Notes: generated from the sequence alone by a model not told the origin. A stretch of DNA of 47,196 nt from Secundilactobacillus oryzae JCM 18671 (GCF_000740055.1 NZ_BBJM01000015.1:1-47196), one strand, 5' to 3'. Counted from the stretch's first letter, positions 8,668-17,362 are shown. Translations and numbers: made by a program.

Positions 8668-9501
8668 CTTGGTCAGTAACGGCGAATCAACATTTCGTCC
8701 AAACCATTTCTCATTAATTTTAGTCAACGTTCCATCTTTAGCTAATCGTTCTAGCGCCACGTTAATCTTTCTGCGCAGTGTATCATCACTCTTACGAATG
8801 CCTACCGCAAATTCCTCTTTGGGGAACAAGGTATTGACGACACGATATTTCTTAGGATTTTTGTCGTGTTGAACGTAGTAATTTGCATACGTACTATCAA
8901 TTAACAGACCTTGAATTCGTCCAGCATTCAAATCAATAAACGCATTGGTGAACGTATCATACAGCACTGGACTTTGATCTTGAATTCGATTTTTCAAAAT
9001 TTTAGGATAAGTTGAAATATCGTTGGCACCAGATGAACCTGTTTGAACACCCAATGCTTTATTAGTCATATCCGCTGTCGAGGTAATGTTATTTTTCCGT
9101 AGTGACACGAGCGTCTGATCATTCCTGAGATAGGTCTTTGAGAAGGCTACCTGTTTTTCACGTTCTGGCGTCTTTGTATAGCCATTCCAGATGAGATCAA
9201 TCGTACCGTTTTGAAGTTCTGTTGCATTCATCGACCAATCAATGGTTTGAAAACTAACTTTGATACCATATTGCTTGAAGACCGCTTTCGCCAGGTCTAC
9301 ATCATAGCCTACCAACTGACCGTTTTTTTGACGGAATCCCATCGGAACAAAGCTGTCATCTAACCCAACTACTACCGTTTTACTTTGCTTAATTTTATTC
9401 CAGTTATCCTTTTCGTTGGCCCGCTGACTTAAAGACGTACAGCCACTCAAAATCACTAACAATAATGCGGCGAATCCAACCACTAGTCGTTTTATATTCA
9501 A
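8665..9501 (-). CDS. Polar amino-acid ABC transporter substrate-binding lipoprotein
   Basis: Extracellular solute-binding protein (family 3) of an amino-acid importer. A short lipoprotein signal ends in the lipobox LSGC, so the mature protein should be lipid-anchored. The mature part has the usual YDVDLAKAVFKQYGIK, IDLIWNGYTKTPEREK and GVQTGSSG segments of the HisJ/GlnH group. The start is the TTG at 9501 (278 residues), five to six bases after GGGGTG. An upstream ATG at 9519 has no SD and overlaps the ATPase gene. It is the last gene of the operon after the permease and ATPase genes. The T-box leader upstream of the operon points to histidine as the likely ligand, which is an inference. Confidence 0.93.
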   Translation of the reverse strand: MNIKRLVVGFAALLLVILSGCTSLSQRANEKDNWNKIKQSKTVVVGLDDSFVPMGFRQKNGQLVGYDVDLAKAVFKQYGIKVSFQTIDWSMNATELQNGTIDLIWNGYTKTPEREKQVAFSKTYLRNDQTLVSLRKNNITSTADMTNKALGVQTGSSGANDISTYPKILKNRIQDQSPVLYDTFTNAFIDLNAGRIQGLLIDSTYANYYVQHDKNPKKYRVVNTLFPKEEFAVGIRKSDDTLRRKINVALERLAKDGTLTKINEKWFGRNVDSPLLTK

Positions 9502-9511
9502 AAGCTCACCC

Positions 9512-10150
9512 CTATTCATTTCTAGGCGAAACTTGGAAAATGTCATCTGCAATGTTTTCAGCGAACGTCATATCATGTGTAACCACGATTTGGGTCATTC
9601 CCTGTTGCTTAAGTCCAACAATAATAGACTCAACTTCCTGTCTCAAATCTGGATCCAAAGCAGATGTTGGTTCATCATAGCATAGAATTTTGGGATTCAT
9701 CGCTAAAGCGCGAACAATGGCTACCCGCTGCTTTTGCCCACCTGATAATTGGTAGGGGAAGAGTGATTCTTTACCAGCAAGATTTAACTGAGCCATCTTC
9801 TCTCGAGCTTCCTGTTCCGCTTCTTCATTGGTTTTTTTAAGCACCAACCGAGGAGCCAACGTAATGTTCTCCATCACCGTTAAGTTTGGAAATAGCTGAA
9901 AATCCTGGAAAACGACACCAATTACTGAATCATTTTCGCGATTTTCATAGGGATCAAATGCTTGCCCATCCAAGAGAAATTTACCAGATGTAACTCGTTC
10001 CAACCCACTGATTGAACGCAGCAGGGTTGTCTTCCCTGCACCCGATGGTCCAACGATGCAAAGAATCTCACCATCTTTAACAGTCAGATTGATGTTATCC
10101 AAAATAAGTCGATTATCAAATTGTTTTGAAATATCCTTTAAAGTTAACAT
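9512..10150 (-). CDS. Polar amino-acid ABC transporter ATPase (GlnQ/HisP type)
   Basis: ATP-hydrolysing subunit of the importer. The 212-residue protein has Walker A GPSGAGKTT (about residues 35-43), a Q-loop region (GVVFQDFQLFPNLT), the signature LSGGQKQRVAIVRALA, Walker B ILCYDEPTSALDP and the switch His in VVTHD. It is slightly shorter than the typical 240 residues because the C-terminal tail is brief. The start at 10150 follows GGAGGGG. It is 12 bases downstream of the permease gene, and the binding-protein gene starts 10 bases after its stop. Confidence 0.95.
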   Translation of the reverse strand: MLTLKDISKQFDNRLILDNINLTVKDGEILCIVGPSGAGKTTLLRSISGLERVTSGKFLLDGQAFDPYENRENDSVIGVVFQDFQLFPNLTVMENITLAPRLVLKKTNEEAEQEAREKMAQLNLAGKESLFPYQLSGGQKQRVAIVRALAMNPKILCYDEPTSALDPDLRQEVESIIVGLKQQGMTQIVVTHDMTFAENIADDIFQVSPRNE

Positions 10151-10162
10151 GACTAACCCCTC

Positions 10163-10807
10163 CTATCGCCAAGTACTGTAGCGTGCTTCAACTTTTCCGA
10201 GAATGTATGTTACAACTGCCGTTAACAAGAGATAAATAACGCCAACTAAGACTAATGGAATTAAAGTGACATCACGAGCAGTCGCTACGTTTCCGGCACG
10301 TAACAGGTCGCCAATTCCGATGACGTAAACTAATGACGAGTCTTTGATTAAATTAATGACTTCATTTCCAACCGAAGGAATCACAATCTTAAAAACTTGA
10401 GGAATGACAATCTTCCGAAGCGTTTGCCAATAGGTTAACCGCAGAACCTTGGCACTTTCATACTGGCCCTTGAGAATTGATTGTAGTCCGCCACGGAAAA
10501 TCTCGGCAAAGTAGGCTGTATAGTTCAGCACGAAGGCAAACAATGCAGCATCATAACGATCGAATACGATGCCGATAACTGGCAAGCCATAAAAAACGAA
10601 AATCAATTGGAGCAACAATGGTGTCCCACGCATTAACCACACATAAAATTTGATTAACGCCGTTAGAGGTTTAAATTTGGAGGTTAAGCCTAATCCCAAA
10701 ATAACACCTAAGGGAATTGATAAAATAATCGTCCAAAAGAATATTTGGAGCGTCATCCCCGCCCCTGACAGTAACGATGGTAAAATTTCCATTATATAAT
10801 TCAACAT
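10163..10807 (-). CDS. Polar amino-acid ABC transporter permease (HisM/GlnP type)
   Basis: Membrane subunit of the importer. The 214-residue protein has about five hydrophobic segments. The EAA-type cytoplasmic loop is seen as ESAKVLRLTYWQTLRKIVIPQ, with the conserved RGTPLLLQLIFVFYGLP earlier. I start it at the ATG at 10807 (MLNYIMEILPS), behind AGGGAGG, rather than at the upstream frame opening that lies in the T-box terminator region. It is the first gene of the operon and is controlled by the upstream T-box. A single permease suggests a homodimer. Confidence 0.94.
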   Translation of the reverse strand: MLNYIMEILPSLLSGAGMTLQIFFWTIILSIPLGVILGLGLTSKFKPLTALIKFYVWLMRGTPLLLQLIFVFYGLPVIGIVFDRYDAALFAFVLNYTAYFAEIFRGGLQSILKGQYESAKVLRLTYWQTLRKIVIPQVFKIVIPSVGNEVINLIKDSSLVYVIGIGDLLRAGNVATARDVTLIPLVLVGVIYLLLTAVVTYILGKVEARYSTWR

Positions 10808-10840
10808 TTCTTTTCCTCCCTTGGGTGCCCTTAACAAAAA

Positions 10841-10885
10841 CAAAAAAATCGTCCTCTTGGATAATCTCTATCCAAGAGGACGATT
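10841..10885 (-). terminator. Regulated terminator of the His-type T-box
   Basis: A perfect 16-bp stem (arms 10869-10884 and 10848-10863) is followed by seven T on the minus strand. It competes with the antiterminator formed by the T-box sequence at 10893-10905. Confidence 0.85.
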
Positions 10886-11113
10886 TTCACATCGTGGTGC
10901 CACCTCGTTTTCGTTTACTGTTCACACAGCAAACCTCATCAAGTCATAAGACCTGAAGACCATAACGAGTCTATCCGGATTTCCCTACTCTAAGTTCAGA
11001 AAATCAGCTCACAGATGTGGTTCGGTTCATAGAAAGGTTAGCTTCTCACCTACCGCTAACTCTCTTAACTTTCTACCAACTTACTCTTCTGTTCAATCGC
11101 ACAAATTTATAAT
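10841..11113 (-). promoter_or_regulatory. T-box leader of the amino-acid ABC operon; specifier reads CAC (His)
   Basis: Minus-strand leader with all T-box parts. Stem I has an AGAGTA strand, an AG bulge (AGAGA) and a GGTAG-type apical loop. The specifier strand is GAA-C-CAC-A, with the candidate codon at 11017-11019. It is bounded by the lower helix ACAGA/TCTGT and an upper helix ending in ACC. The T-box sequence AGGTGGCACCACG is at 10893-10905, and a 16-bp terminator hairpin with a T run ends the leader (10841-10884). By position the specifier is CAC, histidine. The tRNA-end-binding tetrad reads TGGC, which would pair with a tRNA ending GCCA. That is unexpected for tRNA-His, so the amino acid is not certain. 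Confidence 0.88.
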
Positions 11114-11119
11114 ATGACA

Positions 11120-11148
11120 AATATAAAGCTTCCTTAACAGATAGTCAA
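11120..11148 (-). promoter_or_regulatory. Promoter of the T-box/ABC operon
   Basis: -35 TTGACT (11143-11148), a 17-nt spacer and -10 TATATT (11120-11125) on the minus strand, just past the minD stop. No separate minD terminator is visible, so read-through from minD would also enter the T-box. Confidence 0.75.
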
Positions 11149-11154
11149 GAAAAA

Positions 11155-11958
11155 TTAGCCTCGCTTCAACCATTGTTTCATTTTCGTCCAGAAACCGGGT
11201 TCTTGATTTTCAATCTTCATCAACGGAACTGTCTCACCTTCAAGACGTCGTGCAATATTCCGGTAACCAGTTGAAACAGGATTATTATCTTCTAGAACAA
11301 TTGGTTCTCCATGATTTGAGGTTGCAATCACCGCATCATCATCAAAAATAATGCCAAGCAATTCAATTCCCAGATGATGTGTCAATTCATCAACATCCAT
11401 CACGTCACCTTCCTGCATCATGTGACGACGAATTCGATTAATGATTAAACGTGGTTCTTCTTCCAATGGATGTTGTTCTAGGATTCCAACAACTCGATCT
11501 GCGTCTCGAACGGCAGAAATTTCTGGCGTTGAAATAATAATTGCAGCATCTGCGCCAGCGATGGCATTCAAAAAGCCTTGTTCGATACCGGCTGGACAAT
11601 CAATCAAGACGTAATCAAAGTCAGGCTTTAATTCGTCTACAATGTCTCGCACTTGATCTTCAGTTAAAGCGCTCTTGTCCGTTGTTTGGGCAGCAGGCAA
11701 TAAGTATAAACGATCTTCAAATCGTTTATCTTTAACCAACGCTTGAGGCAACTTTGCTCGTCCATCCGCCACGTCAACAATGTCATAAATGATGCGGTTT
11801 TCAAGTCCCAACACGACATCTAGATTTCTTAAACCAATGTCCAAGTCCATCAAACAAACTTTCTTACCCATCAAGGCAAGTGCAGTTCCAATATTTGCGG
11901 TAGAGGTCGTTTTTCCGACGCCACCCTTACCAGATGTAATGACAATTGCTTTACCCAT
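11155..11958 (-). CDS. minD: Septum-site-determining ATPase MinD
   Basis: Membrane-cycling ATPase that recruits MinC to block division away from midcell. The 267-residue protein has the deviant Walker A GKGGVGKTT (residues 10-18), switch motifs (LMDLDIGLRNLD; YVLIDCPAGIE) and a C-terminal amphipathic membrane-targeting helix (FWTKMKQWLKRG). The start at 11958 follows GGGG, one base after the minC stop, so translation is coupled. It is the last gene of mreB-mreC-mreD-minC-minD. MinE is absent from the window, as expected where DivIVA positions MinCD. Confidence 0.97.
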   Translation of the reverse strand: MGKAIVITSGKGGVGKTTSTANIGTALALMGKKVCLMDLDIGLRNLDVVLGLENRIIYDIVDVADGRAKLPQALVKDKRFEDRLYLLPAAQTTDKSALTEDQVRDIVDELKPDFDYVLIDCPAGIEQGFLNAIAGADAAIIISTPEISAVRDADRVVGILEQHPLEEEPRLIINRIRRHMMQEGDVMDVDELTHHLGIELLGIIFDDDAVIATSNHGEPIVLEDNNPVSTGYRNIARRLEGETVPLMKIENQEPGFWTKMKQWLKRG

Positions 11959-11959
11959 T

Positions 11960-12631
11960 TCAATGTCCCCCGATTCGATTATATAACTTCGGATTGATTT
12001 GTTTTAGTTCATTCAGACTTCCATAGGTTAGCACATGTAAATCATTAACGTAAGCTATGGTCTGAACATCTTCTTCAAGTTTTTCATCATCGATAACGTC
12101 AAACTGCTCGCCAACGCGAACCTGTTGTGCATTATGTAGGTCACCGAGAATTAGTTTCTCCTCTGAGTTCGGAAAGCCCGCATGCAAAATGCCTGCGACG
12201 TTTCCGATGGAGAAAATATTCCCAGTCGTGATAAGCTTACCACCTTCGTGAATCGTTCCTAAAAATAAAATATCGCCTTTTAATTGAATTTCCTGTCCGT
12301 TACGAATAGTTCGACTGATTAAATGGACATTTTCTCGTTCCTTTAGAAAGTACGCGTCCGCCACAGTCATGACGTTCGCACTAATCTTGTGAATCGAGAA
12401 TTTTGGATAATTGGCAGTTAAGTCTTCAATCTGCTTTTTTTCTTCAGACTGAAGAATACGGTCCTCCGTTAAAACATCAAACGAAACCTTAGAAGCCTCT
12501 ATTGAGATTGGATCTGACTTGAGCTTTTCAAATAAGGCCTCCAGCTCAATCATAATGTCCTCGAAGCTAGCTGACTGATTTAAGACCAGCTGATACCCGT
12601 TTTGATTTCCTTTTAATAAAACTGCTTGCAT
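11960..12631 (-). CDS. minC: Septum-site-determining protein MinC
   Basis: FtsZ-polymer antagonist that works with MinD. The 223-residue protein has a divergent N-terminal FtsZ-binding domain and the recognisable C-terminal beta-helix domain. That domain is marked by ISRTIRNGQEIQLKGDILFLG, GGKLITTGNIFSIGNVAGILHAG and a tail that should contact MinD. The start at 12631 lies behind GGGGGG. It follows mreD by 28 bases and precedes minD by one base. Confidence 0.95.
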   Translation of the reverse strand: MQAVLLKGNQNGYQLVLNQSASFEDIMIELEALFEKLKSDPISIEASKVSFDVLTEDRILQSEEKKQIEDLTANYPKFSIHKISANVMTVADAYFLKERENVHLISRTIRNGQEIQLKGDILFLGTIHEGGKLITTGNIFSIGNVAGILHAGFPNSEEKLILGDLHNAQQVRVGEQFDVIDDEKLEEDVQTIAYVNDLHVLTYGSLNELKQINPKLYNRIGGH

Positions 12632-12657
12632 AGCCTGACTGCCCCCCGATGCCTATT

Positions 12658-13179
12658 CTATCTTAATCGACCATATAGCGCTTGAATAGGAAAATATAAA
12701 ATGACAAACATGGCAAGATTATATGCCAAGGTTGGTGCTAACGAGTAAAGTAAAAACTCACTGGCCGTTAGCGAAGCTTGATGAATAATACTATTACCAA
12801 TGTAACTTAATGTTGCCACCACAGTGATATCGATGAAAAAGATTAGCAGATTCATCAAAAAAGTCTGTGGTAAGGCGCGAATCAATGTCCTAGTCAGCAT
12901 GATAATTAACGGAAAAATCGCGATAAAAATCCCAAAGATTCCCGTATAGTATAAGTCAAAAATGACCCCCATCGCAATAGCCCAAGGAATAAGCGGAATA
13001 GCAATAGTCCCTTCAAAGAAAGCGGCACAAACTAACCACAAAACCACTAAATAACTCACCATTGTATATGGGTAACTAAACATTTGATTCGAAAATACTT
13101 TACTGAGCGAACCATCAAGAAAGAAAAATAGGAATAGGCCAATCGGAAACCCATAGCGTAACTTAGATAACCGTAACAT
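12658..13179 (-). CDS. mreD: Rod shape-determining protein MreD
   Basis: Small integral membrane protein of the elongation complex. The 173-residue protein has about five hydrophobic segments and the family pattern of a short basic N terminus followed by FPIGLFLFFFLDGSL. Sequence is poorly conserved in this family, so the call leans on size, topology and position directly after mreC. The ATG at 13179 follows GGAGG. Confidence 0.92.
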   Translation of the reverse strand: MLRLSKLRYGFPIGLFLFFFLDGSLSKVFSNQMFSYPYTMVSYLVVLWLVCAAFFEGTIAIPLIPWAIAMGVIFDLYYTGIFGIFIAIFPLIIMLTRTLIRALPQTFLMNLLIFFIDITVVATLSYIGNSIIHQASLTASEFLLYSLAPTLAYNLAMFVILYFPIQALYGRLR

Positions 13180-13190
13180 TTACCCGCCTC

Positions 13191-14042
13191 CTACTCTTTA
13201 GCAACGGCTACAGTAACGATGTTTAAGTTACTTAAGTCGCCTGCTGGTTTTATGACAACCTTAGAAGCCAAACCGTAATCATCATCACCAGCTGTCTCAA
13301 CAGTCCCCACATAAAGGCCCTTAGGCGTCACGCCACCAAGGCCACTGGTAATGACTTTATCACCCTTTTTGAGTTTGGTCTTTGAAGTGACATTACCCAT
13401 GACGATTCGATTAGCTTCCTTATCGTACTCACTGATCACACCATTGACTGTTTGACCAGAACCGTTGGTGATTTGAATCGCAAATCGATTGGCTGAATCA
13501 TTATTGTCTGAAATCAACTCAACTTTACTGTTGGTCTTGTTCACTTCAGAAATTCGACCGACTAACCCTGCTCCGGATAAGACAGGCATATTCTTCTTGA
13601 TACCAGAAGCTTGTCCTTTATTGATAATGACTTGGCTCTGCCATGAAGACGGTGTCCGACTAATCACAGCGGCTGTCACTGCGGAGTAATCAGTTAATGA
13701 ACTATTGAGGCTCAGTTCTTTTTTGAGTTGTTTGTTTTCACGAGAAAGCGTCTCATCGCGTACTTGAGTTTGCGTTAACTTCTCGACTTGGCTTTTAAGC
13801 TTTTCATTTTCTTGATAAGTATTTAGCAATCCCGAAATAGCTTCAGCGGTTCCTTGAAGGCCATTAACCGGTAAAGCAACAACTCGGTCTGCAAATCCGA
13901 CAATATCATTACCAAATTGTTGAATCAAAGGAGGTGTTGACCTCTTATTACGAATAACGACTGACAGGTTCATCAACGCGATACAGATAATAACGCACAC
14001 AATGATGATGACCAATCGTCGATTTGAGAAAAATCTACGCAT
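13191..14042 (-). CDS. mreC: Rod shape-determining protein MreC
   Basis: Bitopic membrane protein that links MreB to the extracellular peptidoglycan synthases. In the 283-residue product one membrane helix (about residues 9-28) is followed by a coiled coil (about 70-110). The extracellular beta domain carries the typical TAAVISRTPSSWQSQVIINK, GLVGRISEV and ITSGLGGVTPKGLYVG motifs. The start at 14042 has GGAGG. It lies 94 bases after mreB, with a hairpin terminator between them, and 11 bases before mreD. Confidence 0.96.
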   Translation of the reverse strand: MRRFFSNRRLVIIIVCVIICIALMNLSVVIRNKRSTPPLIQQFGNDIVGFADRVVALPVNGLQGTAEAISGLLNTYQENEKLKSQVEKLTQTQVRDETLSRENKQLKKELSLNSSLTDYSAVTAAVISRTPSSWQSQVIINKGQASGIKKNMPVLSGAGLVGRISEVNKTNSKVELISDNNDSANRFAIQITNGSGQTVNGVISEYDKEANRIVMGNVTSKTKLKKGDKVITSGLGGVTPKGLYVGTVETAGDDDYGLASKVVIKPAGDLSNLNIVTVAVAKE

Positions 14043-14096
14043 TATCGTCCTCCATGCTAAACACTTTAGTCATTAACTAAAATGAACATTTTTCCT

Positions 14097-14130
14097 GCTA
14101 AACAAAAGAAGCGGGAAGCTTTCTTCCCGC
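14097..14130 (-). terminator. Terminator or attenuator between mreB and mreC
   Basis: An 8-bp perfect GC-rich stem (arms 14123-14130 and 14111-14118) with a 4-nt loop is followed on the minus strand by TTCTTTTGTTT. It would let mreB be made in excess over mreC, mreD and minCD. Confidence 0.7.
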
Positions 14131-14136
14131 ATTCCT

Positions 14137-15141
14137 TTATCGTTTCTTCATGACGTCGATACTCTTCAATGACTCACCAGTACCAATCGCAACACAATCT
14201 AATGGTTCGTTAGCGATAAATACAGGAACCTTCGTTGCTTCAGCAATGACATCAGGTAGGTTCTTCAATAAGGCCCCACCACCGGTAAGGACAATACCAT
14301 GATCAATAACGTCAGCAGCAATTTCAGGTGTCGTTTCTTCAAGTGTCTCTTTAATTGCGGAGATAATTTCTTCAACTGATTCGTGAATTGCATTTGCAAT
14401 ATCTACAGCAGAAACTTCAATTGTCTTAGGCAATCCAGAAATAAGATCACGACCACGAATCGTCGTTCCTTCGATTTTTTCTGCAGCTTCAACAGATGCA
14501 GAAGCGATATCCCACTTCAATTGTTCAGCGGTTCTTTCACCAATCAAAAGGTTAAAGTGTTGACGAATATAAGCGATGATTGAGTCATCTAACTTGTCAC
14601 CAGCCATTCGAATTGAACGGCTTGAAACGATACCACCAAGTGAAATTGTGGCAACATCTGTCGTTCCACCACCAATATCAACGACCATGCTACCGGTTGG
14701 ATCCATAACTGGTAATCCTGAGCCAATAGCTGCAGCAAATGGTTCCTCGATAACGTATGCATCACGGGCACCGGCAACACGTGTTGCGTCAATAACGGCA
14801 CGTTTTTCAACTTCCGTTACGCCACTTGGGACACAGACCATAACGTAAGGCTTACCGTTTGAACGGCCTAAGGTCTTTTGAATAAAGTACTTCATCATTG
14901 CAACCGTTGTATCATAGTCTGCAATAACGCCGTCTTTCATTGGACGAATTGCAACAATGCTGGCTGGTGTACGGCCGATCATAGCCCGTGCATCTTCCCC
15001 AACAGAAACAATTTCACCCGTTTTAGTATTTTTAGCTACCACTGATGGTTCACGTAGAACTATGCCTTTACCTTCCACGTAGACAATGGTATTAGCAGTA
15101 CCGAGATCGATACCGATATTTTTCGTTCCTAATCCGAACAC
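14137..15141 (-). CDS. mreB: Rod shape-determining actin homologue MreB
   Basis: Bacterial actin that guides lateral wall growth. The 334-residue product has the phosphate-binding loop [18 protein letters not shown] near the N terminus, [16 protein letters not shown], the second phosphate motif [13 protein letters not shown] and [14 protein letters not shown] near the C terminus. I start it at the GTG at 15141, giving [15 protein letters not shown], which matches the family N terminus and follows GGATGG. The ATGs further upstream would add an atypical extension. A second paralogue (mbl) is at 37597-38586. Confidence 0.97.
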   Translation of the reverse strand: MFGLGTKNIGIDLGTANTIVYVEGKGIVLREPSVVAKNTKTGEIVSVGEDARAMIGRTPASIVAIRPMKDGVIADYDTTVAMMKYFIQKTLGRSNGKPYVMVCVPSGVTEVEKRAVIDATRVAGARDAYVIEEPFAAAIGSGLPVMDPTGSMVVDIGGGTTDVATISLGGIVSSRSIRMAGDKLDDSIIAYIRQHFNLLIGERTAEQLKWDIASASVEAAEKIEGTTIRGRDLISGLPKTIEVSAVDIANAIHESVEEIISAIKETLEETTPEIAADVIDHGIVLTGGGALLKNLPDVIAEATKVPVFIANEPLDCVAIGTGESLKSIDVMKKR

Positions 15142-15199
15142 TGTGTTCCATCCCTTCATAAACAGCAATCATTTTTATTTAACAAAGTTCAATGTTGGT

Positions 15200-15208
15200 A
15201 TTATATCA
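15200..15208 (-). promoter_or_regulatory. mreB operon promoter
   Basis: An extended -10, TG-A-TATAAT (TATAAT at 15200-15205), about 60 bases before the GTG start. No good -35 is visible, which is acceptable for an extended -10 promoter. Confidence 0.6.
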
Positions 15209-15311
15209 TAATTTAGCTTCATTAAACACGCCGCTAATGTAAAGAATAGCGAAAACAATTGGCATACGCAAGCAATTCCCAGAATTTATCGGATTCTTAT
15301 TGATTCTGTTA

Positions 15312-15932
15312 TTATTCTGTCAAGATGCCTTCTTCTCGTAAACTTAAATAGCCCTTAGAACTAATGATGAGACTGTCCAAAAGTTCAATTCCCATCATTT
15401 TACCGTCTTCTGCCAGCCGTTCCGAAAACAGCAGGTCATTTTGGGAAGGTTTCAATTGACCACTGGGATGATTATGAACCATTAAAATCTTGTTAGCACT
15501 AGTTGTAACTGCCAATCTAAAAATCTCTCGTGGATGAGCAATACAACTATTGAGGTCGCCCTTAAAAACGACTTCATCTTCAATCACTTCGTTTTTGGTG
15601 TTCAAACACATAATGCGTAATTGTTCTTGCGTTAAATCTCCCATCTCAGTCACAAGCCATAACCCTACTTGTTGACTACTCGTCACCGTCTCCTTGAATT
15701 TAAGGGGGGTGAGTTGGATTCTCCGACCAAAGTTAATCAATCGCATCAACTGTTTTCGAAGTTCAGACTCTTCCAAATAATCCATCAATTGATCTTCAGT
15801 TGCTACTTTCAACTTACGAAAATTTGGAAAATGAAATAGAAACACTGCGACCTCCTCTTCGATTAGATCCGCCGAGACTCCCAAAGTAAGTAACGCATAC
15901 TTTAATTCTGTTACCAAATTCATTTCAATCAT
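15312..15932 (-). CDS. radC: RadC/JAB-domain protein (UPF0758)
   Basis: Chromosomal RadC-family protein whose cellular role is unsettled despite the old repair-linked name. The 206-residue product has an N-terminal helical segment and a C-terminal JAB1/MPN metalloprotease-like domain. The zinc motif MVHNHPSG-x5-S-x2-D is intact (HNHPSGQLKPSQND), and an upstream FKGDLNSCIAHPREIFR segment is typical of the family. The ATG at 15932 lies behind AAAGGGG. It sits between folC and mreB, its usual neighbourhood in lactobacilli, so there is no reason to link it to a mobile element. Confidence 0.93.
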   Translation of the reverse strand: MIEMNLVTELKYALLTLGVSADLIEEEVAVFLFHFPNFRKLKVATEDQLMDYLEESELRKQLMRLINFGRRIQLTPLKFKETVTSSQQVGLWLVTEMGDLTQEQLRIMCLNTKNEVIEDEVVFKGDLNSCIAHPREIFRLAVTTSANKILMVHNHPSGQLKPSQNDLLFSERLAEDGKMMGIELLDSLIISSKGYLSLREEGILTE

Positions 15933-15943
15933 TAATAAAACCC

Positions 15944-15965
15944 CTTTCGTTAATAAATACGAAAG
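15944..15965 (-). other. RNA hairpin overlapping the radC ribosome-binding site
   Basis: On the minus strand a 7-bp perfect stem (arms 15959-15965 and 15944-15950) includes the first bases of the AAAGGGG SD of radC. It is followed by TTTTATT, so it could be a weak terminator or modulate translation. Confidence 0.4.
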
Positions 15966-15985
15966 AGGCTGATGAATAAAACCAA

Positions 15986-17308
15986 TTATTTATCTAACAA
16001 TAATGTTTGCCGCACTTCAGAAATGAAATAAAGCGATCCAGTTACTAAAATAGTATCTTCGCTCGACATTTGATGCATCGCCATCGCTAACGCTTCTTGC
16101 CAGGATTCCGCAGCGGTGACTCGTTCATGACTAGCCAATTTCTGGATAACCGATTCTGGATCAACAGCATGTCGCGTTCCGTGGCCAACAAACGTGGTTA
16201 AAATAATGTGAACGTGTGAGTCCGTCAACAGTTCCTTCACCATTGTTTCAAATGCCTTATCCGCTAAAATGGCTAACACCACGTAAAGCTCTTGATGCTG
16301 AAACCGAGTTTTTAAGAGCTTTGTGACAACCTGCATTGCTGGTGTGTTATGGGCACCATCCAGTACAATTCGCGGTTGCTCACTAATCAGCTCAAATCGG
16401 CCAGGCCAGACGGTCGCTTGTAAGCCTTCTCGAATAATATCTGCCGAGATCAAGCCCTGAGTCAGTTCCTGGTAGCGAATAAAAGCACTCAGCGCATTAG
16501 CAGCGTTATCCACCTGATATGCACCCATTAAGTTAATTTTTAGGTTACTAAGGTGCCGTGATCCCAATTGGTAATCAAATTTTTCTCCCCAGTCTTGAGT
16601 TGGTTTGACCTCAACTTGGTACTGTTCACCTAAATGATCAATTGGCGCCGCTTGTGACTCAGCCACTTGCTTTATTTCCGCCAGTGGTGCTTCCGAAATT
16701 CGACCAATAATTACTGGCCGTTTCGCCTTAATAATACCCGCTTTTTGTGCAGCAATTTTTGGTAATGTATCTCCCAGTAATTTCATGTGATCCATGCCAA
16801 TCGTCGTGATGACCGACACAACTGGTGTCAAAACATTCGTTGAGTCAAACTTCCCTCCGATACCAACCTCCACCACTGCCACATCCACTTTTTGCTGTGC
16901 AAAATAACAAAACATCATGGCAGTAATAATTTCAAATTCGGTTGGTCCACCAGTCGCTAGGGTTTGGTCTAGCTCAGCAACAATTGGCTGCACCTTGTTA
17001 ACAAGGTCAATCAGGTCGTCATCAGAAATTGGTTGGTTATCAATTGATATTCGTTCATTAAATCGCATCAAAAACGGTGAAGTGAACGTTCCAACCGTTT
17101 GACCGGTTGCCATCAGTAAACTAAGCAAAAAGGCCACAGTAGAGCCCTTACCGTTCGTTCCAGCAACGTGGATCACCTTCAATTGTTGTTCAGGGTGACC
17201 TAGTTTTTCCATGAAAATTGCCATCCGCTGGAGCGTTGGAATTTTCTTAAACTGAGTCCTGCCGTGAATAAATGCCAGTGCCGCTTCATAATCTTCGACC
17301 AATTTCAT
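15986..17308 (-). CDS. folC: Folylpolyglutamate/dihydrofolate synthase
   Basis: Adds glutamate to folates, or to dihydropteroate, in the cytoplasm. The 440-residue protein has the ATP-binding loop VAGTNGKGST, the EVGIGGKFDSTN segment, GDTLPKIAAQKAGIIK with the Lys that is carbamylated in this family, and DGAHNTPAM before the C-terminal domain. I start it at the ATG at 17308 (MKLVEDYEAAL). A longer frame opening at 17353 would run through the valS terminator. The GGGAGG SD is only two bases from this ATG, so a TTG two codons later is an alternative. It follows valS, as in Bacillus and lactobacilli. Confidence 0.95.
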   Translation of the reverse strand: MKLVEDYEAALAFIHGRTQFKKIPTLQRMAIFMEKLGHPEQQLKVIHVAGTNGKGSTVAFLLSLLMATGQTVGTFTSPFLMRFNERISIDNQPISDDDLIDLVNKVQPIVAELDQTLATGGPTEFEIITAMMFCYFAQQKVDVAVVEVGIGGKFDSTNVLTPVVSVITTIGMDHMKLLGDTLPKIAAQKAGIIKAKRPVIIGRISEAPLAEIKQVAESQAAPIDHLGEQYQVEVKPTQDWGEKFDYQLGSRHLSNLKINLMGAYQVDNAANALSAFIRYQELTQGLISADIIREGLQATVWPGRFELISEQPRIVLDGAHNTPAMQVVTKLLKTRFQHQELYVVLAILADKAFETMVKELLTDSHVHIILTTFVGHGTRHAVDPESVIQKLASHERVTAAESWQEALAMAMHQMSSEDTILVTGSLYFISEVRQTLLLDK

Positions 17309-17314
17309 TGCCTC

Positions 17315-17350
17315 CCAAAAAACGGACTGAGGTTCCCCCTCAGTCCGTTT
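17315..17350 (-). terminator. valS terminator
   Basis: A 13-bp perfect stem (arms 17338-17350 and 17320-17332) with a 5-nt loop is followed on the minus strand by TTTTTTGGG. It lies between the valS stop and the folC start, so folC depends on read-through. Confidence 0.85.
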
Positions 17351-17362
17351 CAATTCATAACA

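Noticed and set aside
10848-10884. A stand-alone terminator between minD and the ABC operon.
   Set aside because: It is preceded by a T-box sequence and a full Stem I, so it is the regulated terminator of a T-box leader.
15312-15932. radC as a sign of a mobile element.
   Set aside because: RadC-type genes are common on islands, but this one sits between folC and mreB in the normal chromosomal order, with no integrase, repeats or composition shift.
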